Assembly (NCBI GenBank): GCA_003988795.1 | Contig: QYAK01000022.1 | Coordinates: 124,001 to 188,000 of the forward strand | Reading direction: 5' to 3' | DNA from: Proliferodiscus dingleyae | Taxonomy: Eukaryota; Ascomycota; Leotiomycetes; Helotiales; Lachnaceae | DNA: 64,000 nt | Shown here: positions 45,976-57,610 of the stretch, one piece after another | Position numbering within the stretch: the first letter of the stretch is position 1 | How the letters are laid out: each line of letters begins with the position of its first letter | Notes under the pieces: generated by a model | Databases searched by the model: none | What the model was told of the DNA's origin: nothing | The model's input: only the letters and a program-made list of their open reading frames with translations | Position numbers and translations under genes: made by a program

Positions 45976-47061
45976 GATGGACAAAACTAGGAAAGCCTCA
46001 ACTTCTCGCCTCCTGTTCGACGCCCATCTAGGACAGAATGCGCCGCTCGGGTTGCTCCGACACGGTGAAATGAGTCTGCAATGCCTATTTTGGAGATTGT
46101 GTAGATTATAGAGACCGTGGGCCACCTGGATTGCTTGGTCGGACCGGAATAGGTCGGTGGCTCCTCGTGCGGGATCGGAGAAACTTCTGAGCTATCGGCG
46201 CGGAGTAAGAACCTTTTCGGATTGGCCAGCTAACCCAAACGCTATATTAGGGGGAAAACTATCTTCTATTTAACGATCTTGCTTGAAACTACATGCAGTT
46301 AGAGCTGATTTAAGGACAAGTTAGATACTACACATAGTAAGTCATCTGGTGATGAGAATGACTGCATACGCCGATCTTTAGATCTACAAAGGAAGGGGCG
46401 GAAATTGTCCGAGGCAGCAGTATAATACAGAGCGCTAGTAAATCGATCATTGGCATCACCCAATTATTGGGTAAAGGGTCACTAATTAAAACCCTATCAC
46501 ATATATCCAAAACCTTTCTCTTATACCCAGCAAGAACACGCTATAGTTAGTCTTAAGCTAGCAGACGGTCGTTATTAACGTTTTCTAAAAACAAGTTTGT
46601 AGTCACGAGGTAGATGAGGATATAAATTATACCTCCAAAATTTGGAGGGGTTGCCGCTTTATTTCAATTCTAATGTGTTTCGTAGGCAGAGCCTTGCGAT
46701 CTGCCCTGTGTTACTTGTGCAAGTTACTGGTTGTGAAGTGTCGTGGGTAATTGTGATGGGTAGCACAGACGGGCTAGGTAGTCCTGTGGCGCATGCATAT
46801 CTGCACGATCAGAAAGCCTTACGTTGTCAGACTGATAAAGTCTGGAATTCGTCCCGCAAAGACAATATTCTTTTCTTTGCTTCTTCTTTCTGCAGCCGAA
46901 CAGACAAGCGCGAGCACTTGGGCTTATTTTGTCAACCCCGTAAGCTTATCAAGGCCCAGATATCAGCACGTCGAGATTCGAAATGAGGCAGTGAGATTCG
47001 CGCCTCGTTTCAATGTACCAATTTCCTCCAGGATCCGCTGAATTCATATCGCACGACCGAG
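45976..47061. other. divergent intergenic region, Zn2Cys6 factor / NLR
   Basis: 1.1 kb, AT-rich in the middle (46240-46640), with short palindromic AT patches (for example CCCAATTATTGGG near 46459). No gene recognised. It should hold both promoters. Confidence 0.5.
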
Positions 47062-50000
47062 ATGGCTGATCCATTTTCTATTGCCGCAAGCGTTGCTGGC
47101 ATTGTCTCTATGGCTGATGCCGTTTTCACTCGCATATACCGGTACACCAAAGCTGTCAAGAACGCGGAGAAAGACATCAAAGAGCTGCAATCCAGCATTA
47201 TGGCACTGTCAGGTCTTCTCAACAACCTAAGGGTCGTCCTAAACATCGTTGAAGAGGATGAAACTGACACAAACATACGTCTTCATCACCTTAACTCTTG
47301 CCGAGAAACGTTGTCGAAGATGCAAAACAAGCTTAACGCTCAAAATCGCCGAGGCTCTGATCCCCTGCCATTTGAGGCTACGATACAAAAGTTAAAATGG
47401 CCATTCAGCAAATCCGAAATGAAAGATCTTGTTGCGGAAGTTGGACGACACAAAGCAAACATCAACCTGGCATTGACTGGCGACAGCCTAGCTGCGATAT
47501 TACAAATTCTGTCACGGCAGGACATGATTATTAAAGACCTTGAGGGACTCAAAAATAGCCATGAGGAAAATTGGGATATGATGACCCGTATTATGATGAC
47601 ACAGAAGAGAAAAGAAACTCTGAAGTTCTTTGGGAAGATTGATCCCTCAGCCCATCATCACGCTAATTGGACGCTTCATCATCCACTTACCGGCTTGTGG
47701 TTTACCGAGAGCCAGACTTTCAAGACTTGGTTGCACGCCCGGAATTCAAAGTTATGGCTATCTGGAATACCAGGTGGTGGAAAAACTGTTCTTGCAGCTT
47801 GTATCATCGAAGAGGCTATGGAGCAAAGCAATAACAACCGCGCAGTGGCTTACTTTTACTGTGATTACAAGGACTCTGCAAGACAAGATCCAATCAAGAT
47901 ATTGTCTTCATTGGCAGCTCAATTAGCAAGGCAGAATGAAGACGCCTACGAGCTCCTCCAAAAGCTTTATGATTTTTACCACACTCTAGACAGTCCTTCC
48001 CGTCCGGTAGAGATTTCTTCTCTGGCCAATAGCATCATGGACCAGATGAAATGCTTCGAGGATACGTCACTTGTTGTGGATGGGCTGGATGAGTGTGGTA
48101 GCTCCACACAGAACGTGGTGCGGTCTCTCATAAGTCTTACCTCAAGTCCGAACAGCAATTGTCGAGCCCTCCTTCTAAGCCGAGACGACGTCGAAATACA
48201 ACATTTAATCGAAAAGCAGTATGATCGTGTCAGTATCTCGGCACACAAAGAAGACTTAGAGCTTTTTGTTCGTGCTGAGATCGAATCAAGGCAATCAAAG
48301 GTTGGAAGAGAAAAGCTACGCATCAAGACCCAAGAGATGAAGGATCATATTACTCAAACACTGGTGGAGGGTGCCGACGGCATGTGAGTTTGTAGCTTCT
48401 TAAGTGCCCATTTCACTTTCTTTAGACATCCCTAATACTCAACTTCTGGTACCAATGACATTTTGTTCAGGTTTCGATGGGTTGTGTGTCAACTCGACTA
48501 CTTGTGTAGCATCCCAGTCGGCGAGCAGCGAAAAGCGTTGAAGTCGCTACCTCCAGACCTTCCTCCCACTTACGAAAGAATAATCCATCGAATAGACCGA
48601 TGCGATCGTTCCATAAAGATCATGGTCAAAAGAGCTCTGCAGTGGCTTGTCCATTGCCGAGAACCAATAGAAACAACTGCTTTGTGTGAAGCGGTATCTA
48701 CCAATGAAGAAGACAAAACTCTAAATAGAGAATCTATATGTGAAGAAGAAGATATCCTCCTGCATTGCAGCAGTCTTATTCGATTGTCAGCCTGTGGCAA
48801 TTACTTTGAATTGGCACATTTCACAGTAAAGGAGTTCTTGACTGGGTTTACCACAGACTCCGGCTCTCTTCTGACGCCGTACGTGAACAACAAGGACAAT
48901 GTGTGGCCAAGTCTTGCAACCACTTGTCTAACCTATCTCAACCTGAATGACTTCCAAGGAGACGTCATAGAAGACTTTGAGGAATGGGAGGAGCAGCAGA
49001 GAGCGTACCCATTCCGCATCCACGCGGCCACATACTGGGTCAGATACGCTAAACATGCCTGGGAGAAAGAATCAATAAGAAAATCAACTCGTCAACTGTT
49101 TGACTGTTCTAAAACATCCTCTTTTTTGTCCTGGATTCGAGATTTTGTCTTTGTACGCACAGAGCCATATCTCGACAATTTCGAGAAGCAAGACATGTTC
49201 AAAAAAACCACTAAGACAATTTGCTCCGACGGTATCACCCCTCTCCACATTGCTGCTTCGATCGGTTCCTCCGACCTCTGTGGATGGCTTTTGAATCAAG
49301 GCTGTCCAATCAATCAAATGAGTCATATGGGAACACCTCTTCATTTCAATCTTCTAGGAGTGAATGGGTTAAGTGATCTTCTCGACGGGCAAAGCTACGG
49401 ACGAGAATTTATGAAAAAAAGGGAGGACAGGAGTCTTACGCACGTTAATTGAGGGTGGGGCTGATCATTCAATTACCTTTGAATGGGAAGGAAAAGAATA
49501 CTCTAGTGCGGAGCTATCTTTGAATGCCGGCATGGGAGAAGGGATAGATCATCCATTGATCAAGCTCGTCACATCGGGAGCTAAACTTGATAACATTCCC
49601 ACAACTTCTCTCGAAGAGTTTTTTAGTTATGAAGATGTTGACGAGGTCTCCGACTCGACCAATATATTTTATAAAAGCGAATTTGTGGAAGCACTACTTC
49701 AAAGATTTTCGAGCTTAAATGCGGGGCATAACGAAGATCGAATCAAATCTGAAGTGATCGCTGCCGCAATTCAAGCTAAAAGCTCGAAAGTCAATCAACT
49801 GATCAAAAGCAACAGCAAGAGAATATTCTCTCATATGACCAAGGCGGAGCTTCATGACTTCTTTCTGCGTGCTATAAGATTCGATCAGAAAGCAATAATA
49901 GAGGAATTATTGCAAGATGGTAGGATAGATCTTCATGCTGTTACTGGCGATTTGGATGAAAATTTCTTGCACTACGCTGCTAGTTACGAATCCGTTAACG

Positions 50001-53000
50001 CAATGGAGCTATTTCTGTCACTTGAAGTCGATATCCATGCCACTACGAAGCTGGAGGAAACTGCACTACATATATCAGCATCGAAGCTAACCAGAAGCCG
50101 TCAAACTGTAACAATGCTTCTAGATCATGGAGCATCGAGCATAGTCGGGGACGAGGATGGCTTCAACGTTTGGCATACTGCGGCTTGGTTTAATAACAGA
50201 CTGGCGCTGCAAGCTCTGCTTGAGCGAGACAGCGAACAACTCCAAGCGAAAAGCGCGCGAACTCCCAATGGAGCAATCCCTTTGTTCGTTGCAGCGGATA
50301 TGCTTAACCACGGAGCGTTCGAGACACTACTTTCCGAGGCAGAGTTAAAGAGCTTGCCGGCCACATGTCCAGAAGGGCTTGGCCTTGTGCACTACGCCAT
50401 ATCGATGAATTGTGTTAAATGTATACAAATAATCGAAAATAAGGGTGGCGATCTCAATCAAAAAACCACTGATGGCAAGAATGCATTACATTTTATACCA
50501 GAAGGGCTCGACCTAAATCTCCTTCAGTTATTGATCCATAGTGATATTGATCCTAGTATGGTCGACCATGAGGGCCAAACGCCGCTCCACTCTCTGGTAA
50601 GACGCGAAGTTTTCGTCAACCAAAAAGCTTTCGATGTTTTGGCCACACAGGATACTGTCAACCTTGCTACAAATCAAGGTCTTACGCCGCTTCAATATAC
50701 TGTCTGTGCACCTTCTATAATTCGATACCTACTCAACTATTCAGTTCGAGAATATGTCTTTCAAATGCTGCTAGCGCTCACGTGAGAGACCTAAATGGAC
50801 GCTCATGTCTCTACAACATTTTTGAGTCAAGACTTAAGGAGCGGAAGGCACTTGAGGATCTCAGATCACAAAATCGTGAAGATTTCTATAGCTTTGTTGG
50901 TTCAGTCATAGACTCAATCGCTGAGTCAGAAATGTTGAACGAACTGGTTCCATGGACCTCTTTAGTATTCTATAGACCGATCAGCATAGCTTTCTATTGT
51001 AAACGCGATACACTCATCGAGAAACTCCTCCTCAGAGGCCTAGATCCTGATTTGCAAAATATTGAACGTCCAGATGCTTATACTAGCTACACGGCTCTAC
51101 AAGTAGCGTGTAGCTCTGGATGTTCCTCTGAGGTATTCAGAGAACTACTGAAGAACTCTCGAAATGTTCATCAAAAGACTAAAGAAGGTTACACTCTGGC
51201 TCACCTAGTATGTAGAGAGGGCAGGGGAAGCACCGCTATGTTGGAATCCCTGTGCGAGTACGGAATTGATTTCAATTCTCGCTCAACAGACCGACCTCCT
51301 CACACGGCTCTCACGCTAGCTGTCGAGACTGGGAAATTAAAACATGTCCAGTTCCTTCTACAACATAATGTTGACATCCTAGCTGTAGATTCGGATGGTT
51401 GGGAAGCAATTCACTTTGCCATAGTGAGACAGACTACCTCCCCGAAAATTCTACAAGAATTACTCAAATACGATATTGACTGGCAAAGATGTGCCGATCT
51501 GAGGGTGGGTAATGCGCATTTTCCAGATAGCAACCTGTTACATGTGGCTGTAATTCTTGACAGCAAAGACTGTTTGCAGCTCATCATACGTCATCAATTG
51601 ATACCGAACATAGACTGTAGCACTGGTAATGGTTTCTCGCCACTTCATCTAGCTGCCGGTTTCAATGATCGTCAAGCAGTGCAGATCCTCCTCTCAGCTG
51701 GCGCAAATATCGAGTTAGAGAGTCGAGGTCGGCACCGGGCGATTCACTTTGCTGCTGCCGAGGGTAACTATGGAACAACTCAGGCACTTCTGGAGCACGG
51801 TTGCTCTCTTACCGCCACTGTTGATGGGATGACTCCGGAGCTGTATGCTTTGGCGCATGGCAATACTAGTATCTCAAGTCTTATCCGGGAACACATGAAA
51901 GGTAATATTGCCCGTGCTTTCCTAGCATATGTGGTGGCTTTTAAGCTCAAATTTATCGGTAATTATGATTCTAATCGTAGGTTACAAAAACTGAGGGACA
52001 GAGTATAAAGTCGCCTGTTTTTGTAGCATGAAGTTGTGTAGTCGTACTGTGACACTATCAGTGATACGAATGTTGACTGACCAAAAGACTCTAAACAGAT
52101 TCAAGTGTAGCTAAGGCTCCACAGAGCGTCACACTTCCAGAACAAATTGGAGTGATGCACGGTCTAATACGGGCAGTCAAAATGAAGGATCTTTCTCTCT
52201 GCCAAAAGATCGTAGAAGCAGGAATTAATCTACATCAACGACAACACGGCTGTAGTGGCTGCAATCCTGTTATTATCGCCTTGGAGAACAATGATAATGC
52301 GATAGCTGAATTTCTGATCGAAGAAGGAACGCCAACAACTGGACTGTTATGCAATATATCTAAATATCGAGGATATTCAGCCGTCCATCTCGCTGTCCGT
52401 CAACGATCGACAAACAAAGTTTTGGCAGAACTATTGAAAAAAGACTTAGCAGCTGGAAGTCCTTCTTTCCGAAGTGCAGTCAGCCCTATACATGTTGCAG
52501 TAGCTTGCGGTAATACTGAGGGGCTTGGGATTCTCCTACAACATACGGACGACCAAGGTTGGACTAGGAAAATTAGTTACGAAATGCGCTGGAGCGATCC
52601 TCAAGACCGGAGCATCCTCACTCAGTCATCCAGAGATGCGGGCTTCTCGATAGACGCAAAAGTCGGAAAACTAGATTTCGAGTGGAATTGGGACTCTCAT
52701 TTGGTCGAAAAGGATTTCATCGAAGATTTTAGGAATTCATCTTCTATGCACATTGCTGCAAGAATCAACTATGTCGAGTCAGCAAAGCTCTTATTAGAAC
52801 ATGGAGCGCTTGTCGACAACATCGACCAGATGGGAAGGACCCCTCTTCATATTGCCATCATTTACAAAAAAATGGAGATCGTGAAGTTTCTAATCGATCA
52901 CGGTGCTAACCCAAAAATTCGGACATCCAGTGGGTCGGATGCGGTGATGCTCGCCGCAGAGAAGACGCAGCTACCGATACTTGAATATCTTGTCGGTCAT

Positions 53001-53840
53001 GGCGAATCTATCTCAAATCATGATCATTTCGAAAATACTGCTTTACATTACGCTGGGAGACGTAGTGCCGAAGCATTCTCATATTTGCTTTCCAGAAGCG
53101 CTGACCCATACGCGGAAAACATTTTTGGGTCCAGTCTAATAGATTATGTTCTCGACCATCGGAATAGGTATAAGACTTGTAGGTCTCTAATACTGAATTG
53201 GAATGTTGATTTTGGACGCTGCATTGAACTGTTATCTTCAAAGTACTTTGGCTCGGATAGTTGGGCACCCTTCTTGAGACTATTGCTAGGACGTTTACCG
53301 AGAGAAACGATTCATTTGGAGATCAACGCAGTTTCAACCAGGGCCTTTAAAGCGAAAGATACTCCCCTGACGGAGGCTGCTAGGTACGGTCAAACCAAGA
53401 CTATGGACCTGCTTATCCGGGCTGGTGCAAAGATTGATCTTGAAGGCGGGCCAGATGGATCCCCACTTACGAGCGCATGTACGGCAGGACGACTATCAGC
53501 TGTGATCTTCCTAGTGAGAGCTGGAGCAAATCTATTCAGCAGTAGGAGGGGCGAAGCACTCACTGCCGTGCAAGCAGCCAAGAGATTCCCTGAGATTGTT
53601 CAGTGGCTGCTAGTAAATCGGTACATGGACCAGACAAAGCTTTGCTGGAATTCTGTACCAGATGAATTGGCAGAAACCTCTTTTTGGAGCGGTTCAATCT
53701 CTGTAGAAGTTCCTATCACAGGATTGTACGTTCCGTTACATGGCACGTCTTTGCTTGACAAGGCAAAGGAATTATCTCGGCTTAGGAACGATCTGTTGGG
53801 GAAAGTGGTGTATTTCGATGTATCTCAGCTCTGGAAGTAG
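47062..53840 (+). CDS. NLR-type receptor: Helo-like N-terminus, NACHT, ankyrin repeats (two frame breaks)
   Basis: About 2,190 aa if the frame breaks are bridged. Exon 1 is 47062-48383, followed by an 87-nt intron. Coding then runs from 48471 to 53840 with a second intron near 51977-52098. Residues 1-110 match the Helo-like fungal N-terminal domain (MADPFSIAASVAGIVSMADA). NACHT has Walker A GIPGGGKT and Walker B LVVDGLDE, then a winged-helix region (LPPTYERIIHRI, FELAHFTVKEFL). Many ankyrin repeats follow (GITPLHIAAS, ETALHISAS, FSPLHLAAG, GRTPLHIAI). This is the architecture of fungal NOD-like receptors involved in non-self recognition and regulated cell death. The frame shifts at an A7 run (49414-49420) and again between 50735 and 50770. 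The gene is either newly broken or the assembly has two indels. Confidence 0.85.
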
Positions 53841-54431
53841 TCGAAGGGGAAGGTGGATTGATTCAATCTCTCCCGTATTTCATTTTGTAGCTATTACTAA
53901 ATTAACAAGCCCCGAGTCTTAACCTTAGTCGCTTCTAACGCATTTAATCAGCGCCGCCGCTCCTCCTTTGGCGATACTTACCACCTAAACTTAGCTTGAA
54001 GAATTAAAACCCTTTCACCAGTCTCTTGGCGACATCCAAATCTACTCATACATCACATCCATCACATAATGATATCCTGCCTTGGGACATACTCTGTGTG
54101 GGAAAAAATGGCATCGTTCCTCACTACCCTCGGTACGCAAACCGAAGCCTTTCTTGCCAACATAGCATCCCACGGAATCGCGCTCGAATCGCAGCTCTCC
54201 GTCCTCCTTCCATTTGATTACCCACCCTATCTTCGTTTTTTCACCAACCCTCAAATCCACCCCCTTGGCGGTGTCCAACTTGTCGAAGCAGCTTACTTAC
54301 TCCTCACTCTTACGACACCCGCATATACTAGGCACATGTTGAACATATGTTTAGCATGTGCTTAGCATACATTTGACAAGTAAGACTTAATTACAAGCAG
54401 GACTTAATTATAAGTAGGATCATAGGCTAGT
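53841..54431. other. intergenic, no supported gene
   Basis: Opposing frames at 54042-54365 (minus and plus) have no family match. From 54330 there are several AGCATGTGCT-like words and two near copies of a GACTTAATTAyAAGyAG unit (54383-54417), possibly remains of a repeat. Confidence 0.45.
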
Positions 54432-54448
54432 TTAGGGGTTAGGGTTAG
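54432..54448 (+). repeat. short interstitial telomere-like motif
   Basis: TTAGGGG-TTAGGG-TTAG, two and a half units of the fungal telomere repeat, directly beside a GC-rich patch. It is too short to prove telomeric origin. Confidence 0.5.
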
Positions 54449-54609
54449 TCCCGGGGGGCAGGAGGGCGGCGAGAGCCCCCTATTTGGGTTATATCTTCTA
54501 TTCTCATATACGAATAAGAGCATATGCTCAAGTTGAATAATAGTCGGTTCAGCATGTGCTGAACTTGGCGGGGATTCTCTACAATTGCCGAGCTTTTTTC
54601 TACAATTAC

Positions 54610-55070
54610 TGAGCTATGAGCCCCAGGAAATCTCATCTGCTCTACGGTGTCACAGTGTCGATGGCTGCTTTCATGGCGGTCATTGGAATATCTACAATGC
54701 TGAATGTTACGACCGGGTCGTGGAAAACACCCAAGTGGAAGCTGTTGGTTGTTTATGGGGAGGCGGGTGCGGCCGGCGCCATGGCTATACGACATGCACA
54801 GATTGTGAATATACAGTACATCCAGTGATTTGTGTCGCAGGGAGAGAAATCCCGTTCGTGGGGACTTTGATTGATTAAAGCAAGGTGGAGGCAGTTATAG
54901 ACCATAGAGGTTGTCCGAAGAAAGTTGCGAAGGATATAGAGAAAGTTCTTGCGGGAAAGAAGTTGGAGTATTCTTTCAATACAATTAGTGAGCAGGAGAG
55001 CCACAGCAACCTTGTCTCCCTCAGGATGAGGATAAAGGCAGAGTGATGTTTGTGCCGTCGAATTTCCTCT
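54610..55070 (+). pseudogene. remnant of a medium-chain (zinc-type) alcohol dehydrogenase / enoyl reductase
   Basis: Pieces of the MDR cofactor-binding half are readable in order but in broken frames. YGVTVSMAAFMA and LLVVYGEAGAAGAMAI (a decayed GxGxxG nucleotide loop) are in one frame to about 54815. HPVICVAGREIPFVGTLID is in the next frame and ends at an in-frame stop (54876-54878). VEAVIDHRG, VAKDIEKVLAGKKLEYSFNTISE and SHSNLV follow after the stop. GRVMFVPSNF is in a third frame near 55040. The N-terminal catalytic half is absent. Intact fungal relatives are quinone-oxidoreductase-like reductases, many from secondary metabolism. I infer a long-dead copy. Confidence 0.78.
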
Positions 55071-55476
55071 ATTGTTTTAGAGGATTCTCACTTCTTGTAG
55101 TGAAGGCTGAGAGAAGAATGGAAATCATCATTCCTATATCGGAATATTGATGGCTAGAAACATTTGTTCCGCATTCATGACATAACGTCCTGTATTCGTG
55201 CCAGAAGTTTGGAATCAAGCTGTACCGACTACCTAAAAAGCTATGACAAACGCCGAGCATCACATCATGTATACCGATTATAATTTTCCGAGGAATGCAC
55301 GTCGCCGGATGGTTTGGAATCATTGGCGCCACGTGATAAGATCGGTCATCATTTATATGCCCCGCACCATCCTCCTAAGAGGCTTCTTAAGCTTCATGAA
55401 TTCCATCAAAACTCGTACTTCAATTCTGAACTCATTTTCCCCAAAAAGTCTTCGCATTTCAAGATTCTCATCCAAC

Positions 55477-56019
55477 ATGGTCAAAGGAAAAGCCACCGCC
55501 GTCGTTTCCGGCCGTACCTTGGCCGAAGCGGACGAATATGAGTTTGTAGAGGGCAATGTCTATGTGAGATCTACTCCTCGGTATCTAGGCGATCGAAATT
55601 ACTAATAACTATAGTTCCCGCCATCGTATGCTCGACCTACGGAGACTTCAAGATCTAAGCTGACGAGTGCTATAGCTCCGTCAATACGTCGTACTTGACA
55701 AAGACGGACCACCACACAGGTTGCCCGTGGAAGGGAGAGGCTTCTTATTACAACATCAACCTCGATAGTGAGTAGTAGCAATTTTGATTGAGGCAGAGCA
55801 GGGTTGCTTATGAAACTGTAGAAACTGAGCTGAAGAATGCGGCTTGGTACTATCCGGAGCCCAAGGAGAAGGCGAGCAATATCAAGGATCATGTTGCTTT
55901 TTGTGAGTCTTTCAGCACCTATGACTATAGAGGCTTCCGCTCGAAACATCTAATGATCGAATGCTAATGAACCTGTTGGGATGGTAGACAAGAGCGTTGT
56001 GACTGTGACGACTGAGTAG
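55477..56019 (+). CDS. DUF427 protein, five exons including an 11-nt microexon
   Basis: Exons 55477-55563, 55615-55625, 55676-55767, 55822-55902 and 55988-56019 encode 100 aa. All introns are GT-AG and 50-85 nt. The spliced product reads MVKGKATAVVSGRTLAEA at the start, then VEGNVYFPPSSV across three exons, TKTDHHTGCPWKGEASYY, AAWYYPEPKEKASNIKDHVAFY and VTVTTE. These are the complete conserved blocks of the DUF427 family, small beta-rich proteins found in bacteria and fungi with unknown reaction. The second exon codes for FPP plus two bases and is fixed by the family motif on both sides. No signal peptide. An in-frame extension upstream of 55477 lacks conservation and looks like 5' UTR. Confidence 0.9.
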
Positions 56020-56465
56020 GAAAAGCGTGGTAGCAATTTGAGAGAAGAACTGGAAATTCAAAGTGCAATAAAATAATTATTTCAACAGAAAGATACGTTC
56101 TATCAGATGCATTGAATGACTACGAAGGAAATTTGATCATCCATTTGTGGGAAAACTTTAGTAGATGTTTGTTCACTTGCTTCCAGCTTTCACTTGCTGA
56201 AGCTGCAGTGGACAGAAGCCGTATCACGACCTTGTCTACCGAATATGAGCAATCTTAAGACTGAACTAACGAAGAGAAAATCATAAATGAACCAGAGCCA
56301 GAAATCTCCATACCAATTGAGAAGTAGGGGAGTGATTTTATATTGCACGGGGCGTATCTATGGTACCCCGCTAATTTAACCTAACGCGTCGCCCGAGAGC
56401 ATTCAGACGCGTCCACTATTTTCAACTTTCCAACGACCTACAACAATCTAAAATTCTTAAAACAA
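56020..56465. other. intergenic
   Basis: About 450 bp between the DUF427 and NSE1 genes; an ACGCGTCGCC-type GC patch lies near 56384. Otherwise nothing seen. Confidence 0.5.
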
Positions 56466-57610
56466 ATGGACGCCGATGATGATTACGATGATGCCAATCG
56501 GGCTTTCCTTCAAGCCTTCATGTCCCGCGGTCAACTCAACCTTAAAGAAGGCAAGCAGATCCTCGCGGCAATCTTCAGCATACAATCAAGTAAGTCAGCT
56601 AGACTCGCTCTTCTCCCCTTCTCCTCTCTCTCTCTCTCTCCATCCTCATACATCGTTGCTGACCCTCCCATTCTCCAGATTCAACCATAGCTCCCGAGCA
56701 AATCACAAAATCCGACCTCGAATCCTACATCTCCGCCGCCGCCTCGGCGCTCTCGCCCCTGGACTACGAGATCCGCAGCACGCTGCACCAAGGCAGCAAA
56801 GAGCGCATCTTCGCCATCGTGAACAGCATCTCCGACCCGCTGACGCAGATGGCGACGACGCGCACCAGCGAGGAGATGTTCTACATCAAGCGGCTGCTGG
56901 ACGCCATGTTCGAGACGCACAACACGAAGCGGAAGGAGGTGATGGCTGTGCGGAGCATGCAGGCGCTGGAGCGGCGGGTGACGAAAGGCACGGGAACGGC
57001 GGAGAGCGGGGACGGCGGTGGGGAGGTGGGGAGTGATAAGGGGGTGACGGGGGAGCAGGCGGAGAAGGTGCTGGAGGTGCTGGAGAGGGAGAAGTGGCTG
57101 GAGAAGAGCAGGGAGGGGTTCTACAGTCTCAGTTCGAGGGCGCTGATGGAGCTGAGGGGGTGGTTGGTCGAGGCTTATAACGAGGAGACGGAGGATGATG
57201 GGGAGTGGCAGCGGATCAAGTTCTGCGAGGCGTGTAGGGAGATTGTGACGGTTGGACAGAGGTGTGGGGATCTAGAGTGTAATGTGCGGCTGCACAATAT
57301 CTGTGAGGCGGCGTTTTGGAACTCGAGGCCCAGCAAGCATTGCCCAAAGTGCGAGACGGAGTGGACTGGGAAGAACTATGTTGGGCAGATGGTTGTCACG
57401 ACCACGGAGGAGTATCTGAGGGGAAAGAGGAAAAGTGGTGGGGTTCAGAAGAGGAGTCGGGTAGTCGATGGGGATGAAGAGGATGAACACATAAATGGAA
57501 ATAGTAGGAGGAACGAGCAGGCCCGGCAGAATGGTCGGATAGAGAATAATCGACAAGAGACTCCTGACGAGGAGGAAGAGGAAGAAGAGGAAGAAGAAGA
57601 TGATGAGTGA
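56466..57610 (+). CDS. NSE1: NSE1, RING-type subunit of the SMC5/6 complex
   Basis: Two exons (56466-56589, 56679-57610) with an 89-nt intron holding a (CT)n tract encode 351 aa. The N-terminal tandem winged-helix region opens with ANRAFLQAFMSRGQLNLKEGK and includes SDPLTQMATTRTSEEMFYIKRLLDAMF, a strong family mark. The C-terminal variant RING starts near residue 224: FCEACREIVTVGQRC, CNVRLHNIC, CPKCETEW. It binds zinc and gives ubiquitin ligase activity together with Nse3. A long acidic and Arg-rich tail ends in a run of Glu and Asp. The SMC5/6 complex works in DNA repair and replication-fork stability. From about 56700 the gene is unusually GC-rich. Confidence 0.93.

Noticed and set aside
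49373..49421. A 49-nt GTGATC...AAAG segment as an intron explaining the first NLR frame break
   Set aside because: It has a weak donor, a purine-rich acceptor and would delete part of an ankyrin helix; a one-base change in the A7 run is simpler. Not fully excluded.
55243..55476. In-frame upstream extension of the DUF427 gene
   Set aside because: Conserved family sequence begins at MVKGKATAVV (55477); the extension has no similarity and fits a 5' UTR.
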